From Oegoconia quadripuncta (lineage: Eukaryota > Arthropoda > Insecta > Lepidoptera > Autostichidae), in the NCBI GenBank assembly GCA_949316235.1, contig OX438751.1, positions 18,786,801 through 18,850,800 of the forward strand: a DNA stretch of 64,000 bases. Direction: 5' to 3'. Made by a program: the position numbers and the translations under genes. The notes under the pieces were generated by a model. The model had not been told where the DNA came from. It searched no databases and saw only the letters and a program-made list of their open reading frames with translations. Shown here piece by piece: positions 43,747 through 55,803 of the stretch. The first letter of the stretch is position 1, and each line of letters opens with the position of its first letter.

Positions 43747-46296
43747 CTGAAACAAAAACGATATTTAAGGTTACTTAATAATCTAATATAGTTGGAGAGT
43801 CACGTCTCTGTTTTAGACATGAAGCTATTATGATGATTTAAACGAACATTCACGGGAGAAATGAGATTCATTAACAGATTGTGGAACGACTAAACAATGC
43901 CTAGCCGGGATTCTAAGATTATTGCAGGTTTGTATACCGTTTGCTATAACTAAAACTAAATAGTTAATTATGGGCACAACAGCATAAACTCATAGCCTAG
44001 CCCCATTGGTGCGGAACTCCTTAAGTGTGCGATTAGCCACTCGTCTAGTAGCGTGGAGACTGGAAAATCTCCCACGAAATTCTTAAAATCAGAAGGTCAT
44101 ACATACACAACGTCACGACCTTTATCCCAAATGAGATGGTCAGAGATATACGGTTCACCTTTTGAAATATACAGAAATGCACACGTGACGGGAGGTGATC
44201 CCGTCGCCCTTAAAACGTGCAAATATAGATGTTTTGATGGAAAGTCCCTTAGTCGCCTATTACGACATCCACGGGATTGGCGGGTTCCATTAACCAACCA
44301 TAACCATAACATTAAGGTACCAATAACTGAATATGTTTAAACTGAAATTTAAATCTAGACAAGAGGGTAGTTTTAGTGAACTGCGGTGGGATTAACTTGA
44401 CTAGTCATCAAGCTACTGTTAATCTTGTAAAGCAGCTATGTATGAATAACTATGACGCCGACTGTACTCGTACTTGAAATGCCAAGTGTTACATTTCCCA
44501 AATAAGTTGGCAATTATCTGACAGGGTGTATAACAAGATGGATGGGCGATATAACTGTCGATAATGTACCGATAACACAGCTTTACATATGAAACAAGTG
44601 ATTTCGTGATAATCGCTATTGCATTCATTCTGGTTCGGTTATCTCGGGATATTAAATATAATATCGTGTTGATTAACGCGTGTGTTGTCAAGGTGAGGTA
44701 TCCGAGTGAGGATATTACAGCGGTGGACAACAAGTAACAATATGAAGCTGAATGGATATTTGCGGTCATAAAATGTTAGTTTCATAAAGAAATGTGCCGG
44801 TTCTTAGGAAATCAGTCACTGCCAAGCTGACTTTAACTTGGTGCTCATTCAGATGAAATCCTCCGTACTAGTTTTATAGATGAACCAGTAAAAATTAAGA
44901 ACCGGCTTCAGTAAGGTGTTCATTCATCTGGTGATAAGCCATATCAGATAATGAGAAAATATGGGTGAACATACATAAAAAAAATACATACAGACTTTTA
45001 GGGTTGGTTAAAAATTTACAAAAAAATACTAACATTTCTTATGAATGTTGGCAAATTTAATGATTTATTCTAAACTTAAAGTTCAATTTTATACAAGTTC
45101 GAATGCGTTAATCACATTTCAAATCAGTACCAAATAACAAAATAATTACCTAATAGGTATTTGTATTTGCCTAAAAAACCAATTAGTATCAAATATTTTT
45201 CTGCCTAACCTAACGGAGTGACATGTATATTATCTACTAAAGTTTAAGTATTAAAAATTTGGCTGCTCTAAATAATTTAACTGTAAAGTTTATTAAATAT
45301 TATTGAACGACCAAAAATATTAAATTTGCCTCTAACATCAAGGTTGATAGTTCATGAGAGGTGAACACAAATGAACCAAGCGTTAGTATTTATACGGAAC
45401 GGAACATATGAAATCATCTCCGCGATCATCGTATTTCGGATCATCGTCTGTCTGTCTGTCACAAAATTTAGAATTTTGGTGTATTTATAAATGGCTTAGA
45501 AATGACGTGTAGATAAAAAGTAAAATGTGAATTTTATGGGGAGGTTATTAGACAAATAAAAGAAAACTCTAAAAAGTCAAAGAATATTAAAAGAAGGAGA
45601 ATACTAAGAATTCAAAGTCAATTTGTGGGAATTCACATGAAAGCTTATTAATCAAATCAAAATTATCAAAAATAATAACATGTTAGTATGTTTACAGTTT
45701 TTTAACACTTTTTCGGAAAAAACGCTTCATTAATTCTTTCACTAGTCTATAAAAATGATGCACTCAACTCGGACTCGGAGTTATATTAATTACAGGGAGA
45801 TATTGTGGGTATACTTGGGTCATATAATGATCATCTTCTCGTCTTCTAGTAATTTTAAATTTATAGTTGTATGAAGTTAATTTTAACCGACTCGCCTTGA
45901 TCATAGATAATAAAATAGAAATTACGTAATGTTTAATTTTAAATTTACATTAAACAGAGAGTGACTTACGCATAATTTCAAAGAGGGTAAGAGTCAACCC
46001 TCGTCATGCATTATTTTAGCCGGAGATACGGTCGTTTTTGCTGGTTAACCTGATTGGGTCAAGGTCTATTTTGGATTTTAATTTTTTGTGCGCAAATCGA
46101 TGTTGGCAATCGACTAAATTTTCCGTGGTGTGACCTTTACTCCTTTTGCTTACGCACGAGTTATGTAACATAAGTTTGTACACCATATGTCAATAAGGAA
46201 AAATCAATCCACTGAATTCTCTACCTTAGCTTTAGCTTACTATCGGAAGACAGAAACACCTCAAAACATAAATTAATTCGGGGCCCCGGAGCTCTC
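43747..46296. other. upstream region, mostly unrecognised
   Basis: Beyond the presumed first exon. It holds one dispersed repeat block (44093-44300) and an 11-bp inverted repeat pair (44796-44806 and 44896-44906, GCCGGTTCTTA). From 45000 on it is very AT-rich. No coding exon or promoter was identified. Confidence 0.45.
44093..44300. repeat. dispersed lepidopteran repeat block
   Basis: It contains CCTTTATCCCAAATGAGATG, TGCACACGTGACG, and CCCTTAGTCGCCTATTACGA, then CATCCACGGGATTGG. Related pieces are at 14463-14645 (ATCCCAAATGAGG) and 3565-3675 (CACACGTGACATACG, CCCTTAGTCGCCTTTCACGA). Open frames on both strands here are repeat-borne. Confidence 0.55.
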
Positions 46297-46460
46297 ATCA
46301 TCTCAGCCCATAAACATCCCACTGTATAGGGATATAGGCCTTCCTTCGTATAATGGAGGGAGCATGGGCTAACGCTGGCCCAATGCGGGTTGGGGACTTC
46401 ACATGAATTTTTATTTCTCAGGCATGCAGGTTTCCTCACGATGTATTTTTTCATATATTG
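46297..46460 (-). mobile_element. SINE-like repeat, truncated relative of 29455-29762
   Basis: It shares CATCCCACTG, GGGATATAGGCCTTCC and GCTGGCCC with 29455-29762, then GCGGGTTGGGGACTTCACAT and CATGCAGGTT-CCTCACGATG. The tRNA-like head is missing. Confidence 0.6.
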
Positions 46461-46889
46461 TCGGGTTTTTTTGGTATTTCAATACTTGAATTGTTTTTTA
46501 ATACAGATTTTATATTACAAATCGAACATTTCCACAGAACAAGGCTGCTACTGCTTGTGTGCCGTGAGAGTAATTTGGCTCATTTCGATGTGAATGCACG
46601 AATCATAATGCTAATTTCAATAAACAGTATATTTTCATTAATTAATCAAAATAAAAAAGTATTAATAGAGTAATTCGTTATGTTCGTTTTGTACTTATCG
46701 TCAACATATTTACGTTAAATGTGCACTATATGTGTAATAACACCTCATATGTTGTAGTAATTTCGTGCTTTAGCTCTAGCTATTTTATCTGGTTATACTC
46801 GGGGTAAAGTCACACACTGAGGTATAACCCTTTTGTGTTACTGCGGTACACACATGATTTAGTTGTATTTAATTTGTTAGTTCAGTTTT

Positions 46890-46975
46890 TAATCACCTGT
46901 AATTTGTTTTGTATGTATATCATAACTGTGTGTGTAACTGTAATGGCAATATAGCTTTTATCTATCTGCAAAAAA
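46890..46975 (+). mobile_element. possible LINE 3' tail
   Basis: It ends with GCAATATAGCTTTTATCTATCTG after a TGTAA-rich stretch. This resembles the tail at 59235-59362, which ends AATAAACGTTTATC plus a TATC repeat. Weak on its own. Confidence 0.3.
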
Positions 46976-47002
46976 TGGGCCTGCTATTTTATATAAACTA
47001 TA

Positions 47003-47226
47003 GCACATTATGCCGGGGTGGAGCGGGTCGCACTTTTTTAAAATTTATTTATTTGAGAGACAAACAGTTGCTTACAAAAATTACATAACTAGCTCATGTA
47101 CTCTTAAAATATTACATTAAGTGTTAACCTATAGTCTCCTACATTACATAAACATTATTGCGCAAAATGCATGAAGGGCGCATATGCGGCCCGTCCCGTC
47201 TCGCTGCGCGGTTTGCCATAATGTGC
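47003..47226. mobile_element. possible small TIR element
   Basis: The ends GCACATTATG (47003-47012) and CATAATGTGC (47217-47226) are exact reverse complements. GC-rich flanks inside both ends (CCGGGGTGGAGCGGGTCGCA and GCGGCCCGTCCCGTCTCGC) are loosely complementary. The interior is AT-rich. No target duplication was seen. Confidence 0.45.
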
Positions 47227-47700
47227 CCTCGGAAACATTAGTTACGAGATGTAGGCAGTAGGGACTTTGTGTTTAACAGTGGACTAGAGACATACTGCAA
47301 TGATGATGGATGAGTAACATTAGTATGGAGTTCCCAAAAAAATCCGATCCCTACTCGCTTGTTCAGAAAAACAACAATTTAATTAAAAGAAACGTAATGG
47401 TAAACAGTTGATTGACATGACCGCTGTATCTTGACTTGAGTCAGAGTTATCGGAGAAGCGATAAGAGGTCGGCCGCGACGACCGCCCATCGACCGACTCC
47501 CGCGCATGATTTATTACATCACCGCGTTGATTGTGTTGTCAACGCGCACCAATCAAAACCGATTCAATGGAGTTACAAGAAAATGTGCACACGTGTTGAA
47601 ATATGAATAATAATCATTACGATGTTTATTGATAATGATACGTGTATTAAAAATTTAAATGGTAGAGCATAATTAAACCGATATTTCTGACATATAACTA

Positions 47701-48080
47701 AATAAATATACTTGGACATATATACAGCACCATCTAGTTCCACAACTAGACTTCGACTTCCAATTCGATCAAAAAAGTTCGATTACCCATACAAAGTAAA
47801 ATCTGAAACCACCTATGGAAGTCCAACAATTTTCGGCTGAATTCGGCAATGGTTCCTGGTGGAAAGTTGATCGTAATCAGGAGTGGAGTCACCAGTTAAT
47901 GGGAATTATACGAATTCAAATTCACCCTGTAGATACCATATGGTTGATAAGCCACAGAAAGGCATGTTTTTTTGTAATAATATTCATATAAACGCTTATT
48001 GCATCATCGCTTAGAATTAGTAGAACATACATAATTCGGGAAAACGTGCCCTGTATTCATCATACAAACATATGCCCTTA
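47701..48080 (-). mobile_element. SINE family A2 interrupted by another repeat
   Basis: Minus-strand A2 body: CATAATTCGGGAAAACGTGC and GATACCATATGGTTGAT. Its 3' end (ATATATACAGCACCATCTAG, TTCCACAACTAG) is separated from the rest by an insert at 47751-47931. The tRNA head is lost after GCCCTTAG. Confidence 0.7.
47751..47931 (+). repeat. copy of the 9600-10290 repeat inside a SINE
   Basis: It matches the 3' part of the repeat at 9960-10290 in order and ends ATTCACCCTGTA. It lacks the extra inverted block present near 10105-10198 in that copy. Confidence 0.65.
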
Positions 48081-48936
48081 GATCATATTAACTGATAGTA
48101 AACTAGGTATATAGAGAGAAATACGCGTTGTATTATAAGTGTTTTTGTATATATTTGTGGCAAATATGTGAGTATTTAAAAATAAAAAAAATGCATTTTC
48201 GAGGTATAAATTAAATTCATAAAATAAAGAAAACATCAAATATACCTCTTTTAACGACTAATCATTTTGAAAAACTCGATCCATAATTAAGTTGCTGAGG
48301 TGGTAGGTTTCTAAATAATTGGTGAAAGAACAAGATGACACGATGCCAGACCTTAACCCTGTTCGTGCACGCGTGCGCTCTACTATTAAAACATCACTTG
48401 ATGTCACGTTTAAAATTAATAAACGATTAATGACAATGATTTTTTAATTGACTCATTTATATGCGGTTAATTATATTTACTCATTCAATTATTATTATTC
48501 CGATTGAGACTTGAGTCAATCATTCATCTTCAAGCATGAAATAAAATTAAAAACACTGGCTTGAAGAGAATTCACAGAAAAGTTATGGCTACAGAACATC
48601 TTCAGGAGATGTTTTATACAAGGTGTAATGTTGAGTTGATACTATTGACCGAACGATAAAAATAATTAGAAATGAGACACGAAGCACCTGCATGATTTTA
48701 AAACCTTTTTGTAATGGATAACTTACGAAGTAAAATAATTCGGAAAGGAAAATAAATAAAATTTGGAAATCTAGGCAGAATTAAAAAAAAATGTATCAGT
48801 GATGGAGAACAACTCTACCTGAATATGTCAGATTGTGGACAAATGCAGGCTTCATTTCGTGATAAACGATAATAGATGTGCTAATTGCGAGAGTATTAAT
48901 AAGACTATAATCCAAATATACTAATCAACTATGTTA
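48081..48936. other. upstream stretch without a recognised feature
   Basis: AT-rich. No exon, RNA or repeat partner found. Confidence 0.5.
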
Positions 48937-49130
48937 AAAACATCGAACCGAGTTTCATGAAACACAGCTAAGGACGTTTTCCCTAGTATAATATTTTATA
49001 TCACAAACAGCAATTAAATTGGGACACGCATTACTGAGATACATCCGGACAAAGACTAGACAAATACACAACGCCATCAAATACAACACCTATCGTTTTA
49101 CGACGGGAGTTAAAAATGTGGTAACGTGGA
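48937..49130 (-). repeat. inverted dispersed copy of the 758-1615 repeat
   Basis: The minus-strand reading contains CGTCGTAAAACG-like sequence, GTGTTGTATTTGATGGCGTT, GTCCGGATGTATCTCAGTAA, and a GAAACTCGGTTCGATG motif. These are in the same order as the units at 758-1150 and 1180-1615. Confidence 0.55.
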
Positions 49131-52100
49131 AACATTCTTGAGAGGTTTCCAAGTTTTTTGGGAAAATTTAATTTCACGAAAATTTAATTTCAAGAAACTC
49201 CACGTTGAAGATGTAGCAATTTAAAAAAAAATCAACACCAACCATAATGTAATGTAATGAGTAATAAACTCATTGAGCTCATATTTTTTTAAATAGATAA
49301 ATGTACGCACAGCGATTCTACGGAAAACTTTTAACGGCCCTATAACCAGTGGAGGTATCTTCATGTAAGCCTAAAAGCCCGGCTTGCCTTACTAAATACT
49401 GGATTAGAAAATCTTTGATTTATACATTAGCACTTGTCAAACTGAATCGTTGTGCTTGGTTACCTATGTTATTTCATTAGTTGTGTAAAAATCACATGAA
49501 CAATGTCCGGGATGCCCGATTTTGAAAGCCTAGGCACGCCACTCCCTATACCTACATTGTATATATAGGCAGGAAGGCCATCGTGGCGCAGCGGTTTCGT
49601 ACCTCTTGTTTGATTTCCAACCGTAAAATTTGAGAAAACAAAGTTTACAATTTTTTTTGTCAATACATGAGTTACCGAATTTTACGACAACAAGCTCTCT
49701 GAAGGAACATAACAAAATTGATGTACGTCATGATAATCCACCATGACTGACATCGTTATTGTTATGTTTATGGTTTCGATTTCAGGGCTGGATATATTTT
49801 TACATCGATGATGTATATTTGCCGTCTCGTATCTAAAACGCAAAGCATTGGTAGCCAGGTTTAGAGGAAATTATAACAGTCATTTAATGTGGCCGATCCC
49901 TTGCCGTCAACCGTGCGGGCGCCACTGCCAGCTTACAAATAATAAACGGTTTACAGTACAGTGACTCAGCGCGTGTCAAACATGCTCACATCTTATAGGT
50001 AACTACACTGTTATATCAGCTAATGAGTACTGGCAGCAGCAATGTATATCACACTCATTTAGGAAAAAATTTAAAATAAATGTATCGGGATTTGTTGCTG
50101 ACCCTATACAATATTTTATATGTACGAGTAGGTATACAGTCGCAGCAATTATACATCAAACAATGGCCATATTAAGTACTGTTTGACATACATTACAAAT
50201 ACGGAAAACTACTAAGTACCTACCTACGTATATCTCGATTTGCTGCTTAAAATTTCATAGTACAATTTGCATGCTGTTCCCGACTACTATAGGGAAACTC
50301 AAACGTTTTTAGTTTTTGTTTTAAATTAGGATTATATAGTATCAAACACCACAGTACCTAGGTACATTATTCGACTTATCTACTATTGTAACAATAAAGA
50401 ATCCCTAGTGTTAAAATAGTTTAAAGCAAAGTCACTATCCACGCGTGCCTATTAGTGCGCTTTATTGTTCTAAACATGCAACGGATTTTGATACGATTTT
50501 CACCATAATTTGAGAATTTCTTCCGAAAGGTTTATAATACCGACATTTTACGACGAAGACCGGGCGGAAAGCCACTGTGTAATAAAGATGTCTTTTGGAT
50601 TTACAATTTTTGCCTAGTTGCAGTAGATAGTTAAAGCATTTATTTAAATTCTTTCTACAGTCACACACTAACATTCAACTTTTACAATGATTTATACAAT
50701 TTATACAAGTATGATGAGAGGAGTCAATTTGATGCTATGTGGCACGCATACTACCCAAAAAGTTAATACGAAAGTATTTGACACGTTTTTATAATTAATA
50801 CTTGTTAATGAGTTGAATGCCACAGACGCCAGTCTTTGTTTAAATGTGCATATGTGAAAGATCTCGCGCCAAAAATAAGTTTTGGCTGTTGTCAGCTGTC
50901 GCGAGTGTTCTTGCATGTATACTATGAATTATACAGACGGGAACATAAACAAAACACCTACATAATATTGACCCAAAGCACAGTGTAAAATGAAAATCAC
51001 GATAAGAATTAAAATAGCACCAGTGAAAGTGTTGCCAAGTTTTTAATCAAATGCTCTACCAATCCTATATATACTCAGCTAATATTATGACTGACTTCGT
51101 ATGTCCGATAACGTATTGTCACATATTACAAAAATAACAGCAACTGCAAAAACAAAATGATAACAAAAAAAAATAAAGTAGCTATACACTTACTTTTAGC
51201 GCACTATCCAAATTACTACTTTTTTCACGAACAAAGGTTTTGTTTTTGAATCACACACTGTTTATTTTTTTGTCATGTGGAAATTTCAGATGTACGCCGG
51301 TGACCGTGTAACGCGCGTAACAATAATACGCAGCGGTTGTAAATAATGAACGTATCGTCCAATCACACTCGCGGTCGCTCGCTCACTGACTGACATGACA
51401 TCTAAAATAGCGGGTAAGTAACCGCTCTGGAAGAAAGATATCACGACATTTCCAGTTGTTCGGAATAAAGGCCATTGTTCATACTCGTAGAGTTCGACGT
51501 GGAAATTTGTATAATAGAATAGAAGTGACAAAGGATTTCATTCCCAATTTTTTTTTCTGTATCTGATTATTTTATAATTCAAATGATACGGCAAATTTTG
51601 ATTACGATTTATTTGAAAAGATTTAATTTTCTGAGAAATTATTAAACTTGAATTAAAATTAAGTCAGTTAAAAAATCAGACTACGATAGAAATAAATAAA
51701 CTTAAGTTAATAATAGCGAGGTTACAGACGCTGTCTTTTCCTAATTTTTTGACGCTGGGTCTGCTTCTTTTTGAGATTCAAATTATATGGTTCATTTAGA
51801 TTAGATTTAATTAAAAAAATGTTTAGGTGTCAAAACAAAATTTTTAAATTATAAAAAATCTGATGTCGATAAGGAGAGATTCATTTAATTACATTGTCGT
51901 TTTTAGTTTGATAAATTTTAGTTAAACTAGTATTTTTCGTTTATATGTGTAATTTGTTTTTTTTTCTTATTACTAACCTTATTGGGATCAAAAGTATCCT
52001 GCGTCTTTTCCGGGATACTTTCAACCTGTGTGTCAAAATCAAAACTCTATTCGGTCGTTATTTTTCTTCTTTTCGATTCAAGGCCAGTTTCAATTTTTAT

Positions 52101-53612
52101 TGGACCAAAACTTAGGCACTCTAACAGCACTCTCTGTGGCGTTAAGGAGGTCGTCAAAGGTGCAGCTGTCAGGACACGCGGAGCAAGATAAATATGTAAT
52201 CCATTGTCTGCGGGAACGATACAAGAGAGTATCTATGCCGTGACAGGCTGCAGGGAGCATCCGAAGCCACACCCTGTATGGGAGCAACGCACTTTAAAAA
52301 GTCATTATGATTCTGGGGTCTTTTGAGCACTGTTGAGTACTGGTACATAGGGTGGCGAGCATCACTCTCAAGCTAAGCTCTCTCAATGGTCGATATTGTG
52401 CAACAAACATCCAAACTTTCGCATTTATGATATTAGTTGGAAATTGGATTGTTAGATAAACAGATTATTGAAACCAAACTGGGTTCTGATGGTAACAGTC
52501 GAAAAGTGTTCAATATTCTTTATTTAAAAATCCAGCAATATTTATCGTTGTGTTGAGTGAAGCGCTTAATATTTGTGCATCAAACGTTGGAAGCTATGTT
52601 AGCTCACAGTGCCTAGCTGCATTTTTGCAGTAGTTATGGATAAATCTAAAATTGTGGAACTAGGTCAATGTTCCTTTCAACTTTATTAAAATTAGGAAAT
52701 ATAAATAAGTTCATCTTTGGTAGATTACAGAACTTATTTTTCCCATGTAGGTAAATGAATCTCGTAATGTAGTGAGAAATAATTATCATGGCCACCGCAC
52801 ATTTTTATTAATTTGCTATTACAGTGCATTTGCGTTTGCATACTCGTGCAATATTTGTACAGTAATACGAAATAAATAAAATCAGTTTTTATATAGCACT
52901 CAAACGGGTCGGTTTTCTTTAGCACTCCTCAGAGTCACCCATCCCTGATTATCATCAACATCTTAACATAGCATCTTATGATTGTGCCATTAAAACGCAT
53001 CGAAGTCGCATACAGCGACTTCCCGCGACCTCCAACAGGTCGTCCGTCCACTTTGTGAGTGGACGTCCTAAGCCGCGCTTGTAATTTCTTCAATTAAATA
53101 TCTTTAAACCCTAATTTAGCCCAGAGAATACGTTTAGATATTGGAAAAACGCAAAAATTATTAATTTTCTTGAAATATTTAATAAAGTGTTGTAAATATA
53201 GTAACAAATGCTAAAAATTAAGCATTTGTAAGAAACGCAAGACCTATATATTTTTCCAAATAAGTTAAATTTTAATAATATGTTTCATTTTAAAAATGCC
53301 CAATTTATGGGTATTTCTATTAATTCATAACATTTAGAGAAATTATCGTTACAAAATCTCAGTTCTCATTTTTATTTCCTAAACAATGCAGCTCGACGAC
53401 ATTTTCAGCAAAAATCAGGCTTAGTTTTTTATCCATCAATAAGTTAACTGTGTAACAAAAGTTTACCAAATTAAATATCAGTTAGTATTTATTGTTATTA
53501 AGATACAAATTAATAATAGGTTTTTCTAAAAAAATCTAGACTAAGCTATCATTTTTTTTTGGGTAAGTTATTCAAAATTACATCTCTAATATACCTCTCT
53601 ATGATAGCCACT
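49131..53612. other. upstream stretch, few recognisable pieces
   Basis: Bases 50455-50585 share words with 21625-21800 (GCAACGGATTTTGATACG, GGCGGAAAGCC). Bases 52399-52440 are an inverted Helitron-like start fragment (CAACAAACATCCAAACTTTC). Bases 52975-53080 contain a familiar lepidopteran repeat block (CGACTTCCCGCGACCTCC, CCGTCCACTTTGTGAGTGGA). The rest is AT-rich with chance open frames. No gene was recognised. Confidence 0.45.
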
Positions 53613-53959
53613 TTATCAGATGAGTTTTTTTGCCGTAAGGAAAAAAAGAGGGCACATTAGGTAAGTGAAATAGAAGGTATTGGGATAGGTAGTTCAACTG
53701 TTTTTTTCTTCAAAACCATAAAATATAATAAAACGTTGTATCATTTGATGGTCCGGACGGACGGAAAATATGAGTTCCAAATAAATTTCGCATGATAGGA
53801 GCCCTACGAGTCCCGCCAGTCGCATATCAATCTCCGGCGGGCGAATAAGACGATGATGGTTTTGAAAAAAAAAAATAACTGCCTATTGCCAATAACTTCT
53901 ATTTCGCTTACCTAACATGCCCTATTTTTTTCTTACGGTAAAAACACTGATCTGCTATA
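53613..53959. mobile_element. long-TIR MITE, copy 1
   Basis: The ends fold as long imperfect TIRs: TTTTTGCCGTAAGG, GGCACATTAGGTAAGTGAAA, TAGAAGGTATTGG on the left. On the right, in reverse, are TTTTTACCGTAAG, GGGCATGTTAGGTAAGCGAA and TAGAAGTTATTGG. The interior shares GAGTTCCAAATAAATTT-GCATGA and the CGCATATCAA words with copy 2. Non-coding, about 347 bp. Confidence 0.78.
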
Positions 53960-54397
53960 AGCCGGTTTTGAATTATGTCTAGCTAAGCTAATGTTTTTAA
54001 AGTATTTTCCCTAGGCTAAATTGTACTTCATCGTATTCTCAAGAGCAATTCACAGAATGATCGCCAGAATGAAAACAAAGTAGTGATGGCTGATAATAAA
54101 TAAAAAGTGTCCTACATAAAGTATTATCTAACATTTCCTAACATCCGCATGTTAACACAATGCCATATTGTTTATCTGACAGATGTCCGCGATACCTTAT
54201 TTTAAATGGCATACGATTGCGTGCGGTATCTTTGAAAATTTTATTTATGACAGGCAGGCTGAAAAGTGTAATAATTGACAGGTTTATCTCGAATTAATGA
54301 TCTATCTTAGCTCCTACAATCACAAATACTAAGCTCGAGTCATATCTTTTTGTCGACGACACTTGTGATCCGAGGAGTAGCAGTTTCGTCAATAAAC

Positions 54398-54799
54398 ATA
54401 CTGGATGAGATTTTTTACCGTAAGAAAAAAATAGGACATAATATTAGGTAAGTGAAATAGGAGGTATTGGCATAGGTAATTTAATTATTTTTTTCAAAAC
54501 TATCATCGAATAAAGCGTTAATTGTGTAATTTGACGGCCGCGTTTGTATCCTATTCCACATAAATACATCATTAAATTAAATAAATAAAGAAAGAAGATG
54601 AGTTCCAAATAAATTTGGCATGACTGAACCCTACAAATCGCGCCGGTCGCATATCAAACATATATACGCATATCAATATCATATAACCGGTGCGTGCGTT
54701 TTTGAAAAAAAAGCTACTTATACCAATAACTTCTATTTCAATTACCTAATATGCCCTATTTTTTCCTTACAGTAAAAAAAACTCATCCGGTATGGAGAG
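54398..54799. mobile_element. long-TIR MITE, copy 2
   Basis: The left end ATACTGGATGAGATTTTTTA and right end (reverse) ATACCGGATGAGTTTTTTTT are followed by the shared GTAAGGAAAAAATAGG-ATA-TTAGGTAA TIR region for about 75 bp. The interior matches copy 1, with an additional AT-rich block around 54540-54595. Confidence 0.8.
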
Positions 54800-54883
54800 G
54801 AAACTATTCTATTTTCCTTATTTTAATGTTTCCTGTTACACTTATTATGGAATACGATTACCTACCAAAGCGACCGATTGGTG

Positions 54884-55010
54884 AAATACAATACAATACA
54901 ATACAAATACTCTTTATTGCGCAAAATAATTTACAATAATTTTGATGATAACAATACAACACAATTAGGCGGTCTTATTACTAAAAGCGATCTCTTCCAG
55001 ACAACCCACA
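54884..55010 (-). mobile_element. LINE-like 3' end
   Basis: The minus-strand reading ends TTATTTTGCGCAATAAAGAG, TATTTGTATTGTATTGTATT, which is a polyadenylation-like AATAAA followed by a TGTAT-type tail. The same 3' end occurs at 62494-62592 inside the third MITE copy. Confidence 0.6.
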
Positions 55011-55046
55011 GCTACGGGACATTTGTAGGTAGAAAAACAGGTAGAA

Positions 55047-55103
55047 ATGAGTAGTGACTGCCTTCGAAACCAACCTCAGCGAGTTCAAATCTCGCTAGGG
55101 GTA
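55047..55103 (+). mobile_element. SINE family A1 head fragment
   Basis: Only GTAGTGACTGCCTTCGAAAC and a B box AGTTCAAATCTCGCTAGGGG remain. The rest of the SINE is missing. Confidence 0.5.
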
Positions 55104-55169
55104 ACTGATCGTGTATTTTGGAAAATAACCCCCATGAAAGCCATTCAGGTATTATACATATATAATTAT

Positions 55170-55318
55170 GCTTTTAGGCTTCTTAAGTGCAGGACAGAGC
55201 GATTTTTTTTTCATTATTCTGTATTTAAAAAGAAATCTTACTTTATTACATACAAACAAACAATTGTACAACAATAAGACTATTACTGCAATGGACGAAA
55301 TAAACCCTGTTAAAGTTA
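55170..55318 (+). mobile_element. right-half copy of the TTAA MITE
   Basis: It matches 41950-42067: TAGGCTTC, GCAGGACAGAGCGAT, T-run, TTCTGTATTTAAAAAG and ATAAACCCTGTTAA at the end. The left half is not found next to it. Confidence 0.6.
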
Positions 55319-55484
55319 TTTTCTTTAGAAATTCTAAGGTATTCGAGAAAAAAATTATCGTTTGAACTTGGAATATGACGCCATGTTTAAACCTAACTGA
55401 ACAAAATTATAATGAAATAATAAACTGTGTGTAACTATTTATTGTTCTTTTAGTCTATCGTAGATTTGTATCATAATTTTTCTT

Positions 55485-55803
55485 TCTTTTATGCACAACG
55501 GGTTAGAACTTGACTTCAATCACATCTGATGTTAAGTGAAGATGAGGTCGAAGGTGGAAGCGTACTGACCCGGAAATCCCAACCTATTTGGGGACTGCTA
55601 TCTAACCGGAACACAACAATGCCATTAACATTGCTGCTTAGCGACAGATTTAGATAAGATGGTGGTAGCTAGCCAGGCGGACATCGAAAATGCCCTACCA
55701 CCCACCATACCGAGTACTTAAACATGTACCCCGCTGGGAATCGAAATCGCGACATCCGATTCTTAAAACCTATGTTCTTTACATTGAGGCACGGAGGCAG
55801 TTA
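55485..55803 (-). mobile_element. SINE family B, near full length
   Basis: The complete order runs from the tail (ATGCACAACGGGTTAGAACT) through GTGGTAGCTAGCCAGGCGGA and ACCCCGCTGGGAATCGAAAT to a mutated tRNA-like head (GAGGCACGGAGGC). The B box has decayed. Confidence 0.88.

Noticed and set aside
44053..44340. Open frames on both strands (95 and 71 codons)
   Set aside because: They overlap a dispersed repeat block also present at 3.6 and 14.5 kb.
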